Shown one piece after another: positions 19,161-28,151 of a stretch of 64,000 nucleotides of DNA; position 1 is the stretch's first letter, and each line of letters begins with the position of its first letter. The DNA lies in NCBI RefSeq assembly GCF_046233715.1, contig NZ_JBJNRJ010000004.1, positions 62,001-126,000 on the forward strand. The letters are read 5' to 3'. The notes under the pieces were generated by a model that saw only the letters and a program-made list of their open reading frames with translations, did no database searches and was not told the origin of the DNA. The translations under genes were made by a program, and so were the position numbers. The DNA comes from Trujillonella humicola (GTDB lineage: Bacteria > Actinomycetota > Actinomycetes > Mycobacteriales > Geodermatophilaceae).

Positions 19161-19315
19161 TTCTAGCGCCCGGAACCGGGTCGACCAGGAGATTTCCCCA
19201 GGTCAGCGACCTGTCCACAGATGCTCGCCACCTCTTGACGCGGAGATCGGAGCAGGCCCGGAGACCAGCGCGCGAGGACGCCCGCCAGGTCCGGCGGCGG
19301 TTCCCCCGACCGCGG

Positions 19316-20284
19316 TCACGCGGGGGCGCGCTGGGGAGCGGCGGCGACCGGGACCGCGACGGGCTGCGAGGGATCCGCCCGCCGGGCGCGCGGCCGCAGC
19401 TGCACCAGTACGACCGAGGTCAGGACCAGCAGCCCACCGGCCAGCTGGACCGGGGTGAGGAACTCCCCGAGCGCGAGCGCGGCCAGCGCCGTGGTCACCA
19501 CCGGCTCGGCCGTGGAGAGGGTCGCGGCGGTCGACGGCCCGGTGCGGCGCAGGCCGGCGAAGAACGCCAGCATGGCCACGACGGTCGACACCACGGCGAT
19601 GCAGCCGATCCACAGCCACCCGGCCGCGGGGAGCGCCAGGTCGGCGCCGCCGGTGAGCGCGTTCCGCAGCGCGAGGGTGGCCGCCGCTCCGGTCATGACC
19701 AGGGCGGACAGGACCACGGGCGGCACCCGGTGCACCGTCGTGTCGGCGACCAGGATGTAGACGGTGTAGGTGGCCGCGGCGCCGAAGGCCATGGCGACGC
19801 CGGCGGCGTCGAAGCGCAGCCCGCCCGCTCCGGCGAGCACCAGCAGCGTCCCGGCCGATGCGACCAGCACCGCCGCCGCCCGGGCCCGGGTGAGCCGGTC
19901 CCGGCCGAGGAGGACGGCGACCACCGTGACCAGTGCCGGGTAGACGTAGAAGACGAGCGCGACCAGCGAGGCGTCCACCCGCTCGAGGGCGGCGAAGTAC
20001 AGGCCGGCCTGGGTGACGTAACCGACGGCGCCCAGCCCCAGGCCGACGACGACCACGCGGCGGGGGAGCGACCCGGCGCGCGGTCGGCCGGGCTCCCGGG
20101 GTGCCCGCGTGCCGGGCAGCAGGAGCAGGACCAGGCCCAGCAGCAGTGCCGCGAGGGAGAAGCGCAGCAGCAGCAGCGTGCCGAGCGGCACCCCCGCCGC
20201 GAAGGCGAGCTTGCCGAAGACAGCCATGGCGCCGAAGCAGGCGGCCGACACGAGACAGAGCGCAGGACCCACGCCGAGGAGCAT
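19316..20284 (-). CDS. EamA/DMT-family exporter
   Basis: Ten-helix drug/metabolite transporter of 322 aa with two EamA halves (first half beginning LCLVSAACFGAMAVFGKLAF; second beginning AGVAMAFGAAATYTVYILVA). SLVALVFYVYPALVTVVAVLL and STAEPVVTTALAALALGE are the conserved ends of each half. The cytosolic tail is Ala/Pro/Arg-rich. It probably exports an amino acid or small metabolite. It is divergent from a LysR regulator across only about 60 bp, the usual arrangement of a LysR protein controlling the adjacent exporter. Confidence 0.92.
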   Translation of the reverse strand: MLLGVGPALCLVSAACFGAMAVFGKLAFAAGVPLGTLLLLRFSLAALLLGLVLLLLPGTRAPREPGRPRAGSLPRRVVVVGLGLGAVGYVTQAGLYFAALERVDASLVALVFYVYPALVTVVAVLLGRDRLTRARAAAVLVASAGTLLVLAGAGGLRFDAAGVAMAFGAAATYTVYILVADTTVHRVPPVVLSALVMTGAAATLALRNALTGGADLALPAAGWLWIGCIAVVSTVVAMLAFFAGLRRTGPSTAATLSTAEPVVTTALAALALGEFLTPVQLAGGLLVLTSVVLVQLRPRARRADPSQPVAVPVAAAPQRAPA

Positions 20285-20345
20285 CGAGGCCGCGACGGTT
20301 CAGGTCCAGTGACCATTCCTGGATCGGATACGTCAGCATCACTGC

Positions 20346-21266
20346 ATGGACGTCCTGGACCTGCGCCGGCTCCGCCTGCTGCTGGAGCTGCGCGAGCGCG
20401 GAACCCTCGCCGCGGTGGCCGCGGCGCTGGCCTACACGCCCTCGGCGGTGTCCCAGCAGCTCGCCGTGCTGGAGCGGGAGGCCGGGGTGCGCCTGCTCGA
20501 GCGGGCCGGCCGGGGCGTCCGGCTGACCGACGCCGGCCGGTTGCTCGCCCGGCACGCCGACGTCCTGCTCTCGGCGGCCGACGCGGCTCGGGCGGACCTC
20601 GCGTCGCTGACCGGTGGGGTGCGGGGCACGGTGCGGGCGGGCGGCCTGCAGTCGGCGACCCGGCGGGTGCTCATCCCGGTGGTCGCGCGGCTGCGGGCCG
20701 AGCACCCGGAGGTCCGGGTCGAGGTCTCCGAGCTGGAGCTCGAGCAGGCGCTGCCGGAGCTGCGGCTGGGGGCCCTCGACGTGGTCGTCAGCGACGAGTA
20801 CGACGGGCACCCGCGCCCCCGCCCGGGAGGGCTGCGCTTCGACGTGCTGCTCGAGGAGCCGCTGCGGCTGGTCCTGCCGGCCGGTCACGCGGCCGCGGAG
20901 GGCGGGGGTCCCGTCGCGCTGGCGGACCTGCGCGACGAGGTCTGGGTGGCCTCGGCCGCCGGCACCGGCCACCACGCGCTCGTCGTGGGCGCCTGCCGGT
21001 CGCTGGGCTCCTTCGACCCCGACGTCCGTCACCGCAGCAACGACGCCGACGTGCAGCTGGAGCTGGTCCGCAGCACGGGCGCCGTCGGGCTGCTGCCGGC
21101 GCTCACCCTGCCCGGGGCGGACCGGTCGCTCGCGGTCCGGGACGTCGCCGAGGCCGCCGTCCGCCGCCGGTTGGTCCTCGTCACCCGCGACAGCCCACCG
21201 GCCCCGCCGCTGGACGCCGTCCTCGCTGCGGTCGGGGAGCAGGCGCGCCGGCTGGCGGGCACGTGA
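20346..21266 (+). CDS. LysR-family transcriptional regulator
   Basis: A 306-residue LTTR. The N-terminal winged helix-turn-helix (LRRLRLLLELRERGTLAAVA, then TPSAVSQQLAVLEREAG) is followed by a substrate-binding domain starting at about residue 95 (GTVRAGGLQSATRRVLIPVV). It probably regulates the divergent EamA exporter and itself from the 61-bp shared gap; that gap contains short dyads around a GGATCGGAT sequence but no operator I would assert. The ATG at 20346 is unambiguous. Confidence 0.92.
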   Translation: MDVLDLRRLRLLLELRERGTLAAVAAALAYTPSAVSQQLAVLEREAGVRLLERAGRGVRLTDAGRLLARHADVLLSAADAARADLASLTGGVRGTVRAGGLQSATRRVLIPVVARLRAEHPEVRVEVSELELEQALPELRLGALDVVVSDEYDGHPRPRPGGLRFDVLLEEPLRLVLPAGHAAAEGGGPVALADLRDEVWVASAAGTGHHALVVGACRSLGSFDPDVRHRSNDADVQLELVRSTGAVGLLPALTLPGADRSLAVRDVAEAAVRRRLVLVTRDSPPAPPLDAVLAAVGEQARRLAGT

Positions 21267-21278
21267 CGCACCCGGCGC

Positions 21279-22502
21279 TCAGCCGGGCAGGCCGATCAGC
21301 AGCACCGCGTTCAGGGTCAGGATCAGCGCGGTGACCACGACGGCGACCACGGTGGTGACGCGCCGGTTGACCAGCTCGCCCATCACGTCGCGGCGCCGGG
21401 TGAGCAGCAGCAGCGGCACCAGGGCGAAGGGGATGCCGAACGACAGCACCACCTGCGACACCACCAGCGCCCGGGTGGGCTCGACGCCGAGCGCCAGGAC
21501 GGCCAGCGCGGGGAACATCGTCAGCGCCCGGCGGAGGAACAGCGGGATCCGGCGGCGGAGGAAGCCCTCCATGATCACCTGCCCGGCGTAGGTGCCGACG
21601 CTCGAGGAGGCGAAGCCCGAGACCAGGAGGGCCATCCCGAAGAGCAGCGCCGCGGGGCCGACGACGCCGAAGCCTTCGTAGGCGCCCTCCAGGACGTCAG
21701 CCCCCAGCGACGAGCCGGCGAACAGGGACGCCGCCACCAGCAGCATCGCCGCGTTGACCAGCCCGGCCAGCCCCATGGCCACCGTGACCTCGGTCCGCTG
21801 TTCGCGCAGGGCCTCCCGCCGCTGCGGCACGGTACGGGCGCTGGTGGTCTCGGTGACCAGGGCGGAGTGCAGGTAGATGGCGTGCGGCATGACCGTGGCG
21901 CCGAGGATGCCCGCGGCGAGCACGAGGCTGCCCAGGCCGTCGATCCGGGGGACCAGCCCGCGCGCGGCCTCGCCCCCGTCGACGTCACTGCTCACCAGCA
22001 GCAGCAGGAAGGCGACGACGATCATGCAGAAGTAGGTGGTGACCGCGTGGATGTAGCGCCGGTCGCCCGGTGCCTGGAGCGCGAGCAGCATGAAGGCCCA
22101 GGCCCCGGTGAGGAGCCCCCCGGTGAACAGGTCCATGCCGACGAGCAGGTGCAGCGCCACGGCGCCGCCGACGATCTCGGCCAGGTCGGTCGCCATGGCG
22201 ACCACCTCGGCCTGGGCCCAGAGCCCGAGCACCACCGGTCGCCGGTACTGCTGCCGGCAGTTCTCCGGCAGCGACATCCCGGTCGCCAGCCCCAGCTTGG
22301 CCGACAGGCCCTGGACGAACATCGCCATCAGGTTGGCGAGCACGATCACCCACAGGAGCAGGTAGCCGTACTCGGCGCCGGCGGAGAAGTTGGTGGCGAA
22401 GTTCCCCGGGTCGACGTAGGCGATGGCCGCCACGAAGGCCGGACCGACGAGGAGCAGCCGGCGACGGCGTGGCGCGGCGACCACGCGCTCCCGATGCAGC
22501 AC
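21279..22502 (-). CDS. mntH: NRAMP-family Mn2+/Fe2+ transporter
   Basis: Proton-coupled divalent-metal importer of 407 residues with eleven helices. The metal-binding helix motif is AYVDPGNFATNFSAGAEYG (DPGN) and the second is GATVMPHAIYLHSALV (MPH); both are intact. GTG 22502 was chosen because GGGAGG sits 7 bp upstream and the resulting length matches the family; an in-frame ATG at 22691 would add a 63-residue disordered Pro/Gly/Arg tail. The gene converges on the LysR gene 12 bp away. The 264-bp gap upstream, shared with the divergent histidine-kinase gene, shows no metal-regulator operator that I can identify. Confidence 0.93.
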   Translation of the reverse strand: MLHRERVVAAPRRRRLLLVGPAFVAAIAYVDPGNFATNFSAGAEYGYLLLWVIVLANLMAMFVQGLSAKLGLATGMSLPENCRQQYRRPVVLGLWAQAEVVAMATDLAEIVGGAVALHLLVGMDLFTGGLLTGAWAFMLLALQAPGDRRYIHAVTTYFCMIVVAFLLLLVSSDVDGGEAARGLVPRIDGLGSLVLAAGILGATVMPHAIYLHSALVTETTSARTVPQRREALREQRTEVTVAMGLAGLVNAAMLLVAASLFAGSSLGADVLEGAYEGFGVVGPAALLFGMALLVSGFASSSVGTYAGQVIMEGFLRRRIPLFLRRALTMFPALAVLALGVEPTRALVVSQVVLSFGIPFALVPLLLLTRRRDVMGELVNRRVTTVVAVVVTALILTLNAVLLIGLPG

Positions 22503-22766
22503 GACCGACCTCCCAGCGCGACCCGGGCCGCCATGGTGCTCGTCCGTCCCGGTACCCACCAGACCCCGAATCGGGGCGGTGGCCGGGACCGGGTCCCGGC
22601 GGGCTCGGGTCCCTCCGGAGGATGAGTCCGGTGCCCCGCCGTCGGGTCGCGGGACGTCAGGCACTTGTGCCGACCGCCCCTCAGGTGGCACAACCGTCGG
22701 ACCGGTCCGGAACTCGGGCGCCGAGCACGCGCACCGGCCGGACCGGCCTCACGGGGAGGGTGCGCG

Positions 22767-24203
22767 ATGCGATCGGGCCCCGGGCCGAGGACGGCCCGAC
22801 CGCGCGCGGACGACGGCGTGCCGCCCTCGATCAGCCTCGTCGAGGGGGCGGGGGCGGCCGCACGTCGCCGGGACGGGCTGCCGCCGGTCGGGCGGGTCGC
22901 CGGACGCTTCGTCATGGCGAACCTCGTCGTCGTGACGCTGCTGTTCGGCGGCAGCGTCTGGGCGACCCGGCAGGCGGCCACGGACGAGGCGATCGCCGAC
23001 GCCCGGCGCACCACGGAGCTGCTCGCGACGCTCGTGGTGGAGCCCACCCTGCAGAGCGGCCTCGCCGAGGGCGGCGCCGAGGCCGGCGCCGAGGCGGTCG
23101 CGGCGATGGACGCGGCCCTGCGCGGCAGGCTCGACGCCGCCTCCGTGGACCGGCTGCTCATCTGGCGCGGGGACGGGACCGTCGTCTACTCCGACGACGC
23201 CGGCCTGATCGGCGAGCGGCTGCCGCCGGGGGAGGCGCCACCGGTCCCCCGGGAGGGGACGACGCGTGCCGAGGTCGGCGACGTGAGCCGCCCGGAGCAC
23301 CGGCTGGACGGCACCTCGGAGCAGGTGCTGGAGGTGTACCGGCAGGTCCGCGACCCGGCAGGTCGCGCCCTCGTCCTGGAGACCCGCACGTCCTACGGTG
23401 CGGCGACGGCCCGGCAGGCCGACATCTGGTGGCACTTCGCGCCCATCTCGCTGACCGTGCTGCTGGCGCTCCTGGCCCTCCAGCTGCCGCTGGCCAGCCG
23501 GATGCTGGCGAAGGTGCGGGCCGAGCAGCGCGAGCGGGAGGCGCTGCAGGCGCGGGCGCTGGAGTCCTCCGACGAGGAGCGGCGGCGCATCGCCGGCAGC
23601 CTGCACGACGGGATCGTGCAGGACGTCTCCGCCGCTGCCCTGCTGGTGGCCGGTGCCGCCGACCAGCTGCGCGACACCTCGGGCCGGCACTCGGCGCAGG
23701 ACGTGGCAGGCGTCCTCGGGGAGGCGGCGACCGCGCTGCGCGGGTCCGCGGGGTCGCTGCGGTCCCTGCTGGTGGAGATCTACCCGCCTGACCTGCAGCG
23801 GGCCGGGCTCGCCTCGGCGCTGGCCGATCTCGCCGACCGGCTGCGCGCCCGGGGGATCGACGTGCAGGTCCGCGTCCCCGAGGAGCTGGAGCTGCCGCTG
23901 GACGCGGCCACGCTGCTGTTCCGGGTGGCCCAGGAGGTGCTGCAGAACGCGGCCAAGCACTCGGGCGCCGGACTGGTCGAGGTCACGGTGACCCGGCTCG
24001 CCGACCGCGTCGTCCTCGACGTCCGCGACGACGGGGCGGGCTTCGACCTGGAGGCGACCCTGCGCCGGCCCCACGACGGGCACCTCGGGCTGGACCTGCT
24101 CACCGACCTCGCGGCCGCCGGGGACGCCGGTCTGGACATCCGGACGGCGGCCGGCGCGGGCACGCACGTGCGGCTGGAGGTCCCGCTCTCGTCGGCCGGG
24201 TGA
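22767..24203 (+). CDS. NarL-type sensor histidine kinase without adjacent response regulator
   Basis: A 478-residue membrane kinase. TM1 (about residues 48-66, FVMANLVVVTLLFGGSVW) and TM2 (WWHFAPISLTVLLALLALQL) bracket a periplasmic sensor of about 170 residues. The HisKA_3 dimerisation box is SSDEERRRIAGSLHDGIVQD, with the phospho-acceptor His in SLHDG; the ATPase part has VAQEVLQNAAKHSGAG (N box) and DVRDDGAGFD (G1). ATG 22767 has GGGAGG 8 bp upstream. The partner LuxR-type regulator normally next door is absent: the following gene is a patatin lipase. Confidence 0.9.
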   Translation: MRSGPGPRTARPRADDGVPPSISLVEGAGAAARRRDGLPPVGRVAGRFVMANLVVVTLLFGGSVWATRQAATDEAIADARRTTELLATLVVEPTLQSGLAEGGAEAGAEAVAAMDAALRGRLDAASVDRLLIWRGDGTVVYSDDAGLIGERLPPGEAPPVPREGTTRAEVGDVSRPEHRLDGTSEQVLEVYRQVRDPAGRALVLETRTSYGAATARQADIWWHFAPISLTVLLALLALQLPLASRMLAKVRAEQREREALQARALESSDEERRRIAGSLHDGIVQDVSAAALLVAGAADQLRDTSGRHSAQDVAGVLGEAATALRGSAGSLRSLLVEIYPPDLQRAGLASALADLADRLRARGIDVQVRVPEELELPLDAATLLFRVAQEVLQNAAKHSGAGLVEVTVTRLADRVVLDVRDDGAGFDLEATLRRPHDGHLGLDLLTDLAAAGDAGLDIRTAAGAGTHVRLEVPLSSAG

Positions 24204-24265
24204 ACGGCGCACCCCGCCGCGGGGCCGGCAGGTGCGCCGTCCCCCGGCGTGCCACCCTCAGATCC

Positions 24266-25240
24266 GTGACGCGCGTCGGCCTGGTGCTGGGTGCCGGTGG
24301 CGTGGTCGGGCAGGCCTACCACGCCGGGGTGCTGGCGCTGCTGGAGCACGACCTGGGCTTCGACGCCCGCCGGGCCGAGGTGGTGGTCGGGACCTCGGCC
24401 GGCGCCATCACCGGCACCCTGCTGCGGCTCGGGGTGTCGGCCGAGGACCTGGCCGCGTGGACGGTGAAGGCGCCGCTGTCGGGCGCGGGGGAGGCGACGC
24501 GGTCCATCGCGGAGACGGCCGCACCCGACCTGGCCCCGTTCCGCCCGCTGCACCTGCTGCGCCGCCCCCTGCGGGTGCCCAGCCGGCACATGGTCGCGCG
24601 GGCGGTGTCCCGGCCGCTGCAGTTCCGGCCCCTGGCGGCGGGCATGGCCCTCGTGGCGCCGGGACGCCACGACATCGTCGGCCAGCTGGCCGCCTTGCGC
24701 GAGCTCGAGCGGGCGCAATGGCCCGAGCCGGGGCTGTGGATCTGCGCCGTGCGCCGGCGGGACGGTCGCCGGGTGGTGTTCGGCCGGCCGGGGACGCCGG
24801 AGGCGCCCGTCCACCTCGCCGTCGCCGCGTCGTGCGCGGTGCCCGGCTACTTCGCCCCGGTGGAGATCGAGGGGCGCCTCTACCTGGACGGCGGTGTGCA
24901 CTCCCCGACGAACGCGGCGATCCTGCGCGGGTCCGGCCTCGACCTGGTCGTCGTCGTCGCGCCGATGAGCGGCACGGTGGGCTGGGTGCCCGACCTCTAC
25001 GCGGCGGCCCGCAGGCACACGTCGCGGATCCTGGCCCGGGAGGTCCGGGCGCTGCAGCGGGACGGGATCCGGACCGTGGTCTTCACCCCCGGCGCCGGCG
25101 AGCAGCGGGTGATGGGCAACGACATGATGTCCCGCGCCCGGCTCACGGAGATCATCCAGGAGTCGTTCCTGGCGACCGGCCGGCGCGTCGCCGACCCCGC
25201 GCTCGCCGGGGTCCTCCGGGCGGCCGGCGCCGGTCGGTGA
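24266..25240 (+). CDS. Patatin-like phospholipase (RssA group)
   Basis: Ser-Asp dyad acyl hydrolase of 324 aa. The oxyanion loop is LVLGAGGVVGQAYHAG, the nucleophile elbow is VVGTSAGAITG, and the catalytic Asp lies in YLDGGVHSPTNAAIL. GTG 24266 starts at the family boundary (MTRVGLVLGAGG), with a short leader that could be leaderless. GTG 24200 overlaps the kinase stop (GTGA) and would add 22 non-conserved residues. Co-transcription with the histidine kinase is likely. The lipid substrate and any regulatory role are unknown. Confidence 0.85.
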   Translation: MTRVGLVLGAGGVVGQAYHAGVLALLEHDLGFDARRAEVVVGTSAGAITGTLLRLGVSAEDLAAWTVKAPLSGAGEATRSIAETAAPDLAPFRPLHLLRRPLRVPSRHMVARAVSRPLQFRPLAAGMALVAPGRHDIVGQLAALRELERAQWPEPGLWICAVRRRDGRRVVFGRPGTPEAPVHLAVAASCAVPGYFAPVEIEGRLYLDGGVHSPTNAAILRGSGLDLVVVVAPMSGTVGWVPDLYAAARRHTSRILAREVRALQRDGIRTVVFTPGAGEQRVMGNDMMSRARLTEIIQESFLATGRRVADPALAGVLRAAGAGR

Positions 25241-25412
25241 GGGCGCTCCGGGCGCTCCGGGCGCCGCCCCACGCGGCCCCGCCGGCGCCGGGTGACGAGG
25301 AAGGGTCGGTCGACCGTCGACGCCGTCGGACGGTGCTGGCACGATGCGTCCCCGTACCGGTGGCGCGGTCGGTGAACGCCGTCGTGGACGCCGGGGCCCG
25401 CCCCTCGAGGAG

Positions 25413-25490
25413 GTGGTCGCGACGGGTCCCGTGCTGACCACCAAGCTGCACGTCCCCCGCCGGTTGCCTCCCGGTCTCCCGACAGGCGGC
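25413..25490 (+). pseudogene. N-terminal stub of a MalT/LAL-type LuxR regulator
   Basis: The frame reads VLTTKLHVPRRLPPGLP (gtg at 25431 onward), which is the stereotyped N-terminus of large MalT-like LuxR regulators (typically VLTTKLHxPRxRPGLV). The similarity stops after about 17 codons, where the 3' end of the first island gene begins. No Walker A, tetratricopeptide or LuxR helix-turn-helix sequence follows, so only a fragment remains. Best read as the left scar of an insertion or replacement. Confidence 0.5.
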
Positions 25491-26375
25491 TCACGACGTC
25501 GCGGTTCCCCCGACCATGCGCTCCCGCACCCACTGCGCCGAGACCCGGGCGGTGTCCTCGACCGTCGGCTGGTCGGCGATGTCGACCTCGACGACGTACC
25601 AGCCCTCGAACTCGGCCAGCACGGCCAGCACGGCGTCGAAGTCGACGTCGCCACGGCCGGGCTCGGTCCACAGGTGACGACCGGTCAACGCGAGGTAGTC
25701 GGCCCCCGCGCCGTCGGACATCACCGAGGAGCGGAAGTCCTTCAGATGCACGGCCCCGACCCGGTTCAGATACCGGCGGATCATCTCGGCCGGGTCAGCT
25801 CCGGCCCAGGCGAGGTGCCCGGTGTCGGGTCCGAAGAGGAGGAGTGAGGGGTCCACTGCGTCCAGCACCGCCACGGTCTCGGCCGGGGTCTCCACCCACG
25901 TCCCGATGTGCTGGTGGAGGCAGGGGGTGACCCCCTCGGCGACCATCGCCTCGCACGCCGCGGCAAGGTTCTCGCACAGCCGTCCCAGCCTGGCCTCGTC
26001 CGCGCCGATCCCGACCGCGGGGGTGGCCAGGCGCTCCTGGGAAGCGAACTGGTCGGCGATGAAGATCCGGGTCAGCCCGAGCGCGGCATGCTGGGCCGCG
26101 ACCCGCCGGGCCTCCTCCACCGTCTTCCCTTGCTCGGGCTCGGTGAACGGGGCCTGGAAGTAGCCCGGCGCCGGGGAGAGTCCGCTGTCGGCGAGCAGTC
26201 GGCCGTAGTCCGTGATGGACATGCCCTGCGGCGGCTCGACGTGCACCGCGTCGAAGCCCGCGGCCTTGATCCGCCGGTAGATCTCCGGCAGCGGCGGAGC
26301 CGAGTCCGGATCGAAGCCCCGCTCGCTGAGGTAATAAGGAAGGGGGTTGAACGCGACGTGCGGGCTTTCCGGCAT
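25491..26375 (-). CDS. IolE-like sugar phosphate isomerase/epimerase family protein
   Basis: TIM-barrel metal enzyme, 294 aa, resembling inosose dehydratase and the sugar-isomerase-fold proteins that act on keto sugars. Metal/active-site blocks: CLHQHIGTWVETPAE, FGPDTGHLAWAGADP, VGAVHLKDFRS and YVVEVDIADQP. ATG 26375 has GGAGTG 5 bp upstream; an extended frame to 26486 would run through the promoter. A TTGACT-17-TAAGTT promoter almost identical to that of the main island operon lies about 60 bp upstream, so the two units are probably co-regulated. Likely role: dehydration/elimination or isomerisation of an oxidised sugar; the exact reaction is unknown. Confidence 0.82.
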   Translation of the reverse strand: MPESPHVAFNPLPYYLSERGFDPDSAPPLPEIYRRIKAAGFDAVHVEPPQGMSITDYGRLLADSGLSPAPGYFQAPFTEPEQGKTVEEARRVAAQHAALGLTRIFIADQFASQERLATPAVGIGADEARLGRLCENLAAACEAMVAEGVTPCLHQHIGTWVETPAETVAVLDAVDPSLLLFGPDTGHLAWAGADPAEMIRRYLNRVGAVHLKDFRSSVMSDGAGADYLALTGRHLWTEPGRGDVDFDAVLAVLAEFEGWYVVEVDIADQPTVEDTARVSAQWVRERMVGGTATS

Positions 26376-26435
26376 CGGCACTCCATGGGGCGAGTACGGC
26401 CACGGTGGCCGGGGACGGAACACGATCGGCTGGAC

Positions 26436-26471
26436 CGGCGCGAACTTATGTGCGTAGCATGCAATAGTCAA
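26436..26471 (-). promoter_or_regulatory. Island promoter/operator block A
   Basis: Reading leftward: TTGACT (26471-26466), 17-bp spacer, TAAGTT (26448-26443), with CACATAAGTTCGCGC spanning and following the -10. The same -35, spacing, -10 and 15-bp block occur at 37914-37949. The spacer contains an imperfect dyad (TGCATGCTACGCA). It is also within 60 bp of the divergent ROK gene start, so the ROK protein is the likely ligand-responsive repressor. Confidence 0.75.
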
Positions 26472-26527
26472 ACGGAACCGCCTCATGCTGAAAAGCCGTT
26501 CCAGGGCGGGACCAGAAGGGGAATGCC

Positions 26528-27811
26528 ATGGCGCTCGGACCGATGGATGGCCCCTTCTCGAACGATCACCTGGACACCCTCGTGACCGTGCTCGACCTCT
26601 TGCGCACGGGCGCCGCGCGGACCCGCCCGGAACTCGGCCGGATCTCGGGCCTGGGACGCGCAGTCGTCACGCAGCGGATCGGGGAGCTGCTGGAGTCCGG
26701 GCTGGTCGTCGACGGCGCACTCGCCCCCTCGACCGGTGGCCGAGCGCCGAGAGAACTCCGATTCCGGGCGGATGCCGGGCACGTGCTCGTCGCAGCGCTC
26801 GGCGCCACGAGCGTCGGCGTCGGCGTGGCCGACCTCGCCGGCGGCCTGCTCACCCACCGCGTCGAACCGGGGGACATCTCGCTGGGCCCCGAGACGGTGT
26901 TGGCCCACGTGGAAGACCTCTTCGACCAACTGCTCGCCGGGCGCCCGGACGACGCGCCGCCGGTCTGGGGCGTCGGCATCGGCGTACCGGGTCCCGTCGA
27001 GTTCTCGACCGGACGAACCGTCTCCCCCCCGATCATGCCCGGCTGGGACGGCTATCCGGTGCGCGGCCGGCTCTCGGCGCGGTACGGCGCCCCGACCTGG
27101 GTCGACAACGACGTCAACCTCATGGCCCTCGGGGAGCTGTACGGCGGTCTGGCCCGGGGCGAGCGCGACGTCGTGTACGTCAAGGTCGGCAGCGGCATCG
27201 GCGCGGGCCTGATCAGCGCCGGGCGGTTGCACCGTGGCGCTCAGGGCTCGGCCGGTGACGTCGGCCACGTCGAGGTCATCGAGGACTCCTCGGTCGTCTG
27301 CCGCTGCGGCAACACCGGCTGCCTGGAAGCGGTCGCCGGAGGTGTGGCCCTGGCACGACAGGCCACCGCGGCAGCCGCTGACGGCAGCAGCAGGTTCCTC
27401 GCAGAGCGTGCACAGCACGGACGGGGGCTGAATGCGGAGGACGTCGCAGAAGCCGCCCAGCACGGCGACCCCCTGGCGGTCGAGATGCTCAGCCGCGCCG
27501 GCCGGCGCATCGGCGGGACCCTGGCAACGGTGGTGAACCTCTACAACCCGTCACTGATCGTCGTGGGGGGTGGCGTCGTGAACGCCGGCGACCTGTTCTT
27601 CGCGGCGATCCGGAACGCGACCTTCAGCCGGTCACTTCCGCTGGCCACCCGCGACCTGCGGATCGTCCGCTCGCCCGACGGCGACGAGGCCGGCCTGCGA
27701 GGCGCCGCCTTCGTCGTCCTCGACGAGCTCTTCTCCCGGAACCTGCTCCCGCGGTGGATCCACGCGGGCTCGCCGGCGGGCCAGCCGTGGCTGCCTGCCG
27801 TCGCCGCCTGA
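26528..27811 (+). CDS. ROK-family transcriptional regulator
   Basis: A 427-residue repressor with an N-terminal winged helix-turn-helix (ELGRISGLGRAVVTQRIGEL) and a C-terminal ROK sugar-kinase-like domain. The latter has WGVGIGVPGPVEFSTG, WVDNDVNLMALGE, VKVGSGIGAGLI and the zinc site GHVEVIEDSSVVCRCGNTGC. ATG 26528 has GGGG/AAGG purines 6-10 bp upstream. It is divergent from the IolE-like gene, and promoter/operator block A sits between them. Members respond to free sugars, so it likely senses the island's substrate. Confidence 0.92.
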   Translation: MALGPMDGPFSNDHLDTLVTVLDLLRTGAARTRPELGRISGLGRAVVTQRIGELLESGLVVDGALAPSTGGRAPRELRFRADAGHVLVAALGATSVGVGVADLAGGLLTHRVEPGDISLGPETVLAHVEDLFDQLLAGRPDDAPPVWGVGIGVPGPVEFSTGRTVSPPIMPGWDGYPVRGRLSARYGAPTWVDNDVNLMALGELYGGLARGERDVVYVKVGSGIGAGLISAGRLHRGAQGSAGDVGHVEVIEDSSVVCRCGNTGCLEAVAGGVALARQATAAAADGSSRFLAERAQHGRGLNAEDVAEAAQHGDPLAVEMLSRAGRRIGGTLATVVNLYNPSLIVVGGGVVNAGDLFFAAIRNATFSRSLPLATRDLRIVRSPDGDEAGLRGAAFVVLDELFSRNLLPRWIHAGSPAGQPWLPAVAA

Positions 27812-27896
27812 GGCGCCACCCGGCAACGGGGTCGACGGCCCTACGCCCGGTGGCCGCTGAGGTGCCGGCCGCCCACAGGCGGTGCGCCGGGCACTC

Positions 27897-28085
27897 TCAC
27901 CAATAGAGCTCGTCGCGCTCCAGACGCGAGGCCACGCGCACCGCTCGCGATGCTGCATCCCGCGCAGCGGCATCGGCGGCGCCGGCACGACCCGCCAGGC
28001 GACTCAACTGCAGCGTCAGCACGCGGCGCCGCATCTGCCGGGCGCGCTCGGTGGCCGCCACCAGCGGGGCATGGCTCGCAAGCAT
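27897..28085 (-). CDS. Small Arg/Ala-rich hypothetical protein
   Basis: A 62-codon frame (MLASHAPLVAATERARQM to SRLERDELYW), predicted as a single amphipathic helix pair, strongly basic. GAAGAGAG precedes the ATG by about 5 bp. It lies downstream of phyH but beyond a perfect terminator hairpin, so it would need its own promoter or read-through. I know no family for it. Moderate doubt that it is real. Confidence 0.4.
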   Translation of the reverse strand: MLASHAPLVAATERARQMRRRVLTLQLSRLAGRAGAADAAARDAASRAVRVASRLERDELYW

Positions 28086-28151
28086 GGGGACTCTCTTCGT
28101 GACCGGATCGGGCCGGCTCACCGGCGGCCGCGGCGACGGCTCCGGTGGGGC

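Noticed and set aside
19190..19215. DnaA-box-like TGTCCACA and possible replication origin
   Set aside because: Single imperfect box, no dnaA/dnaN nearby and no AT-rich stretch.
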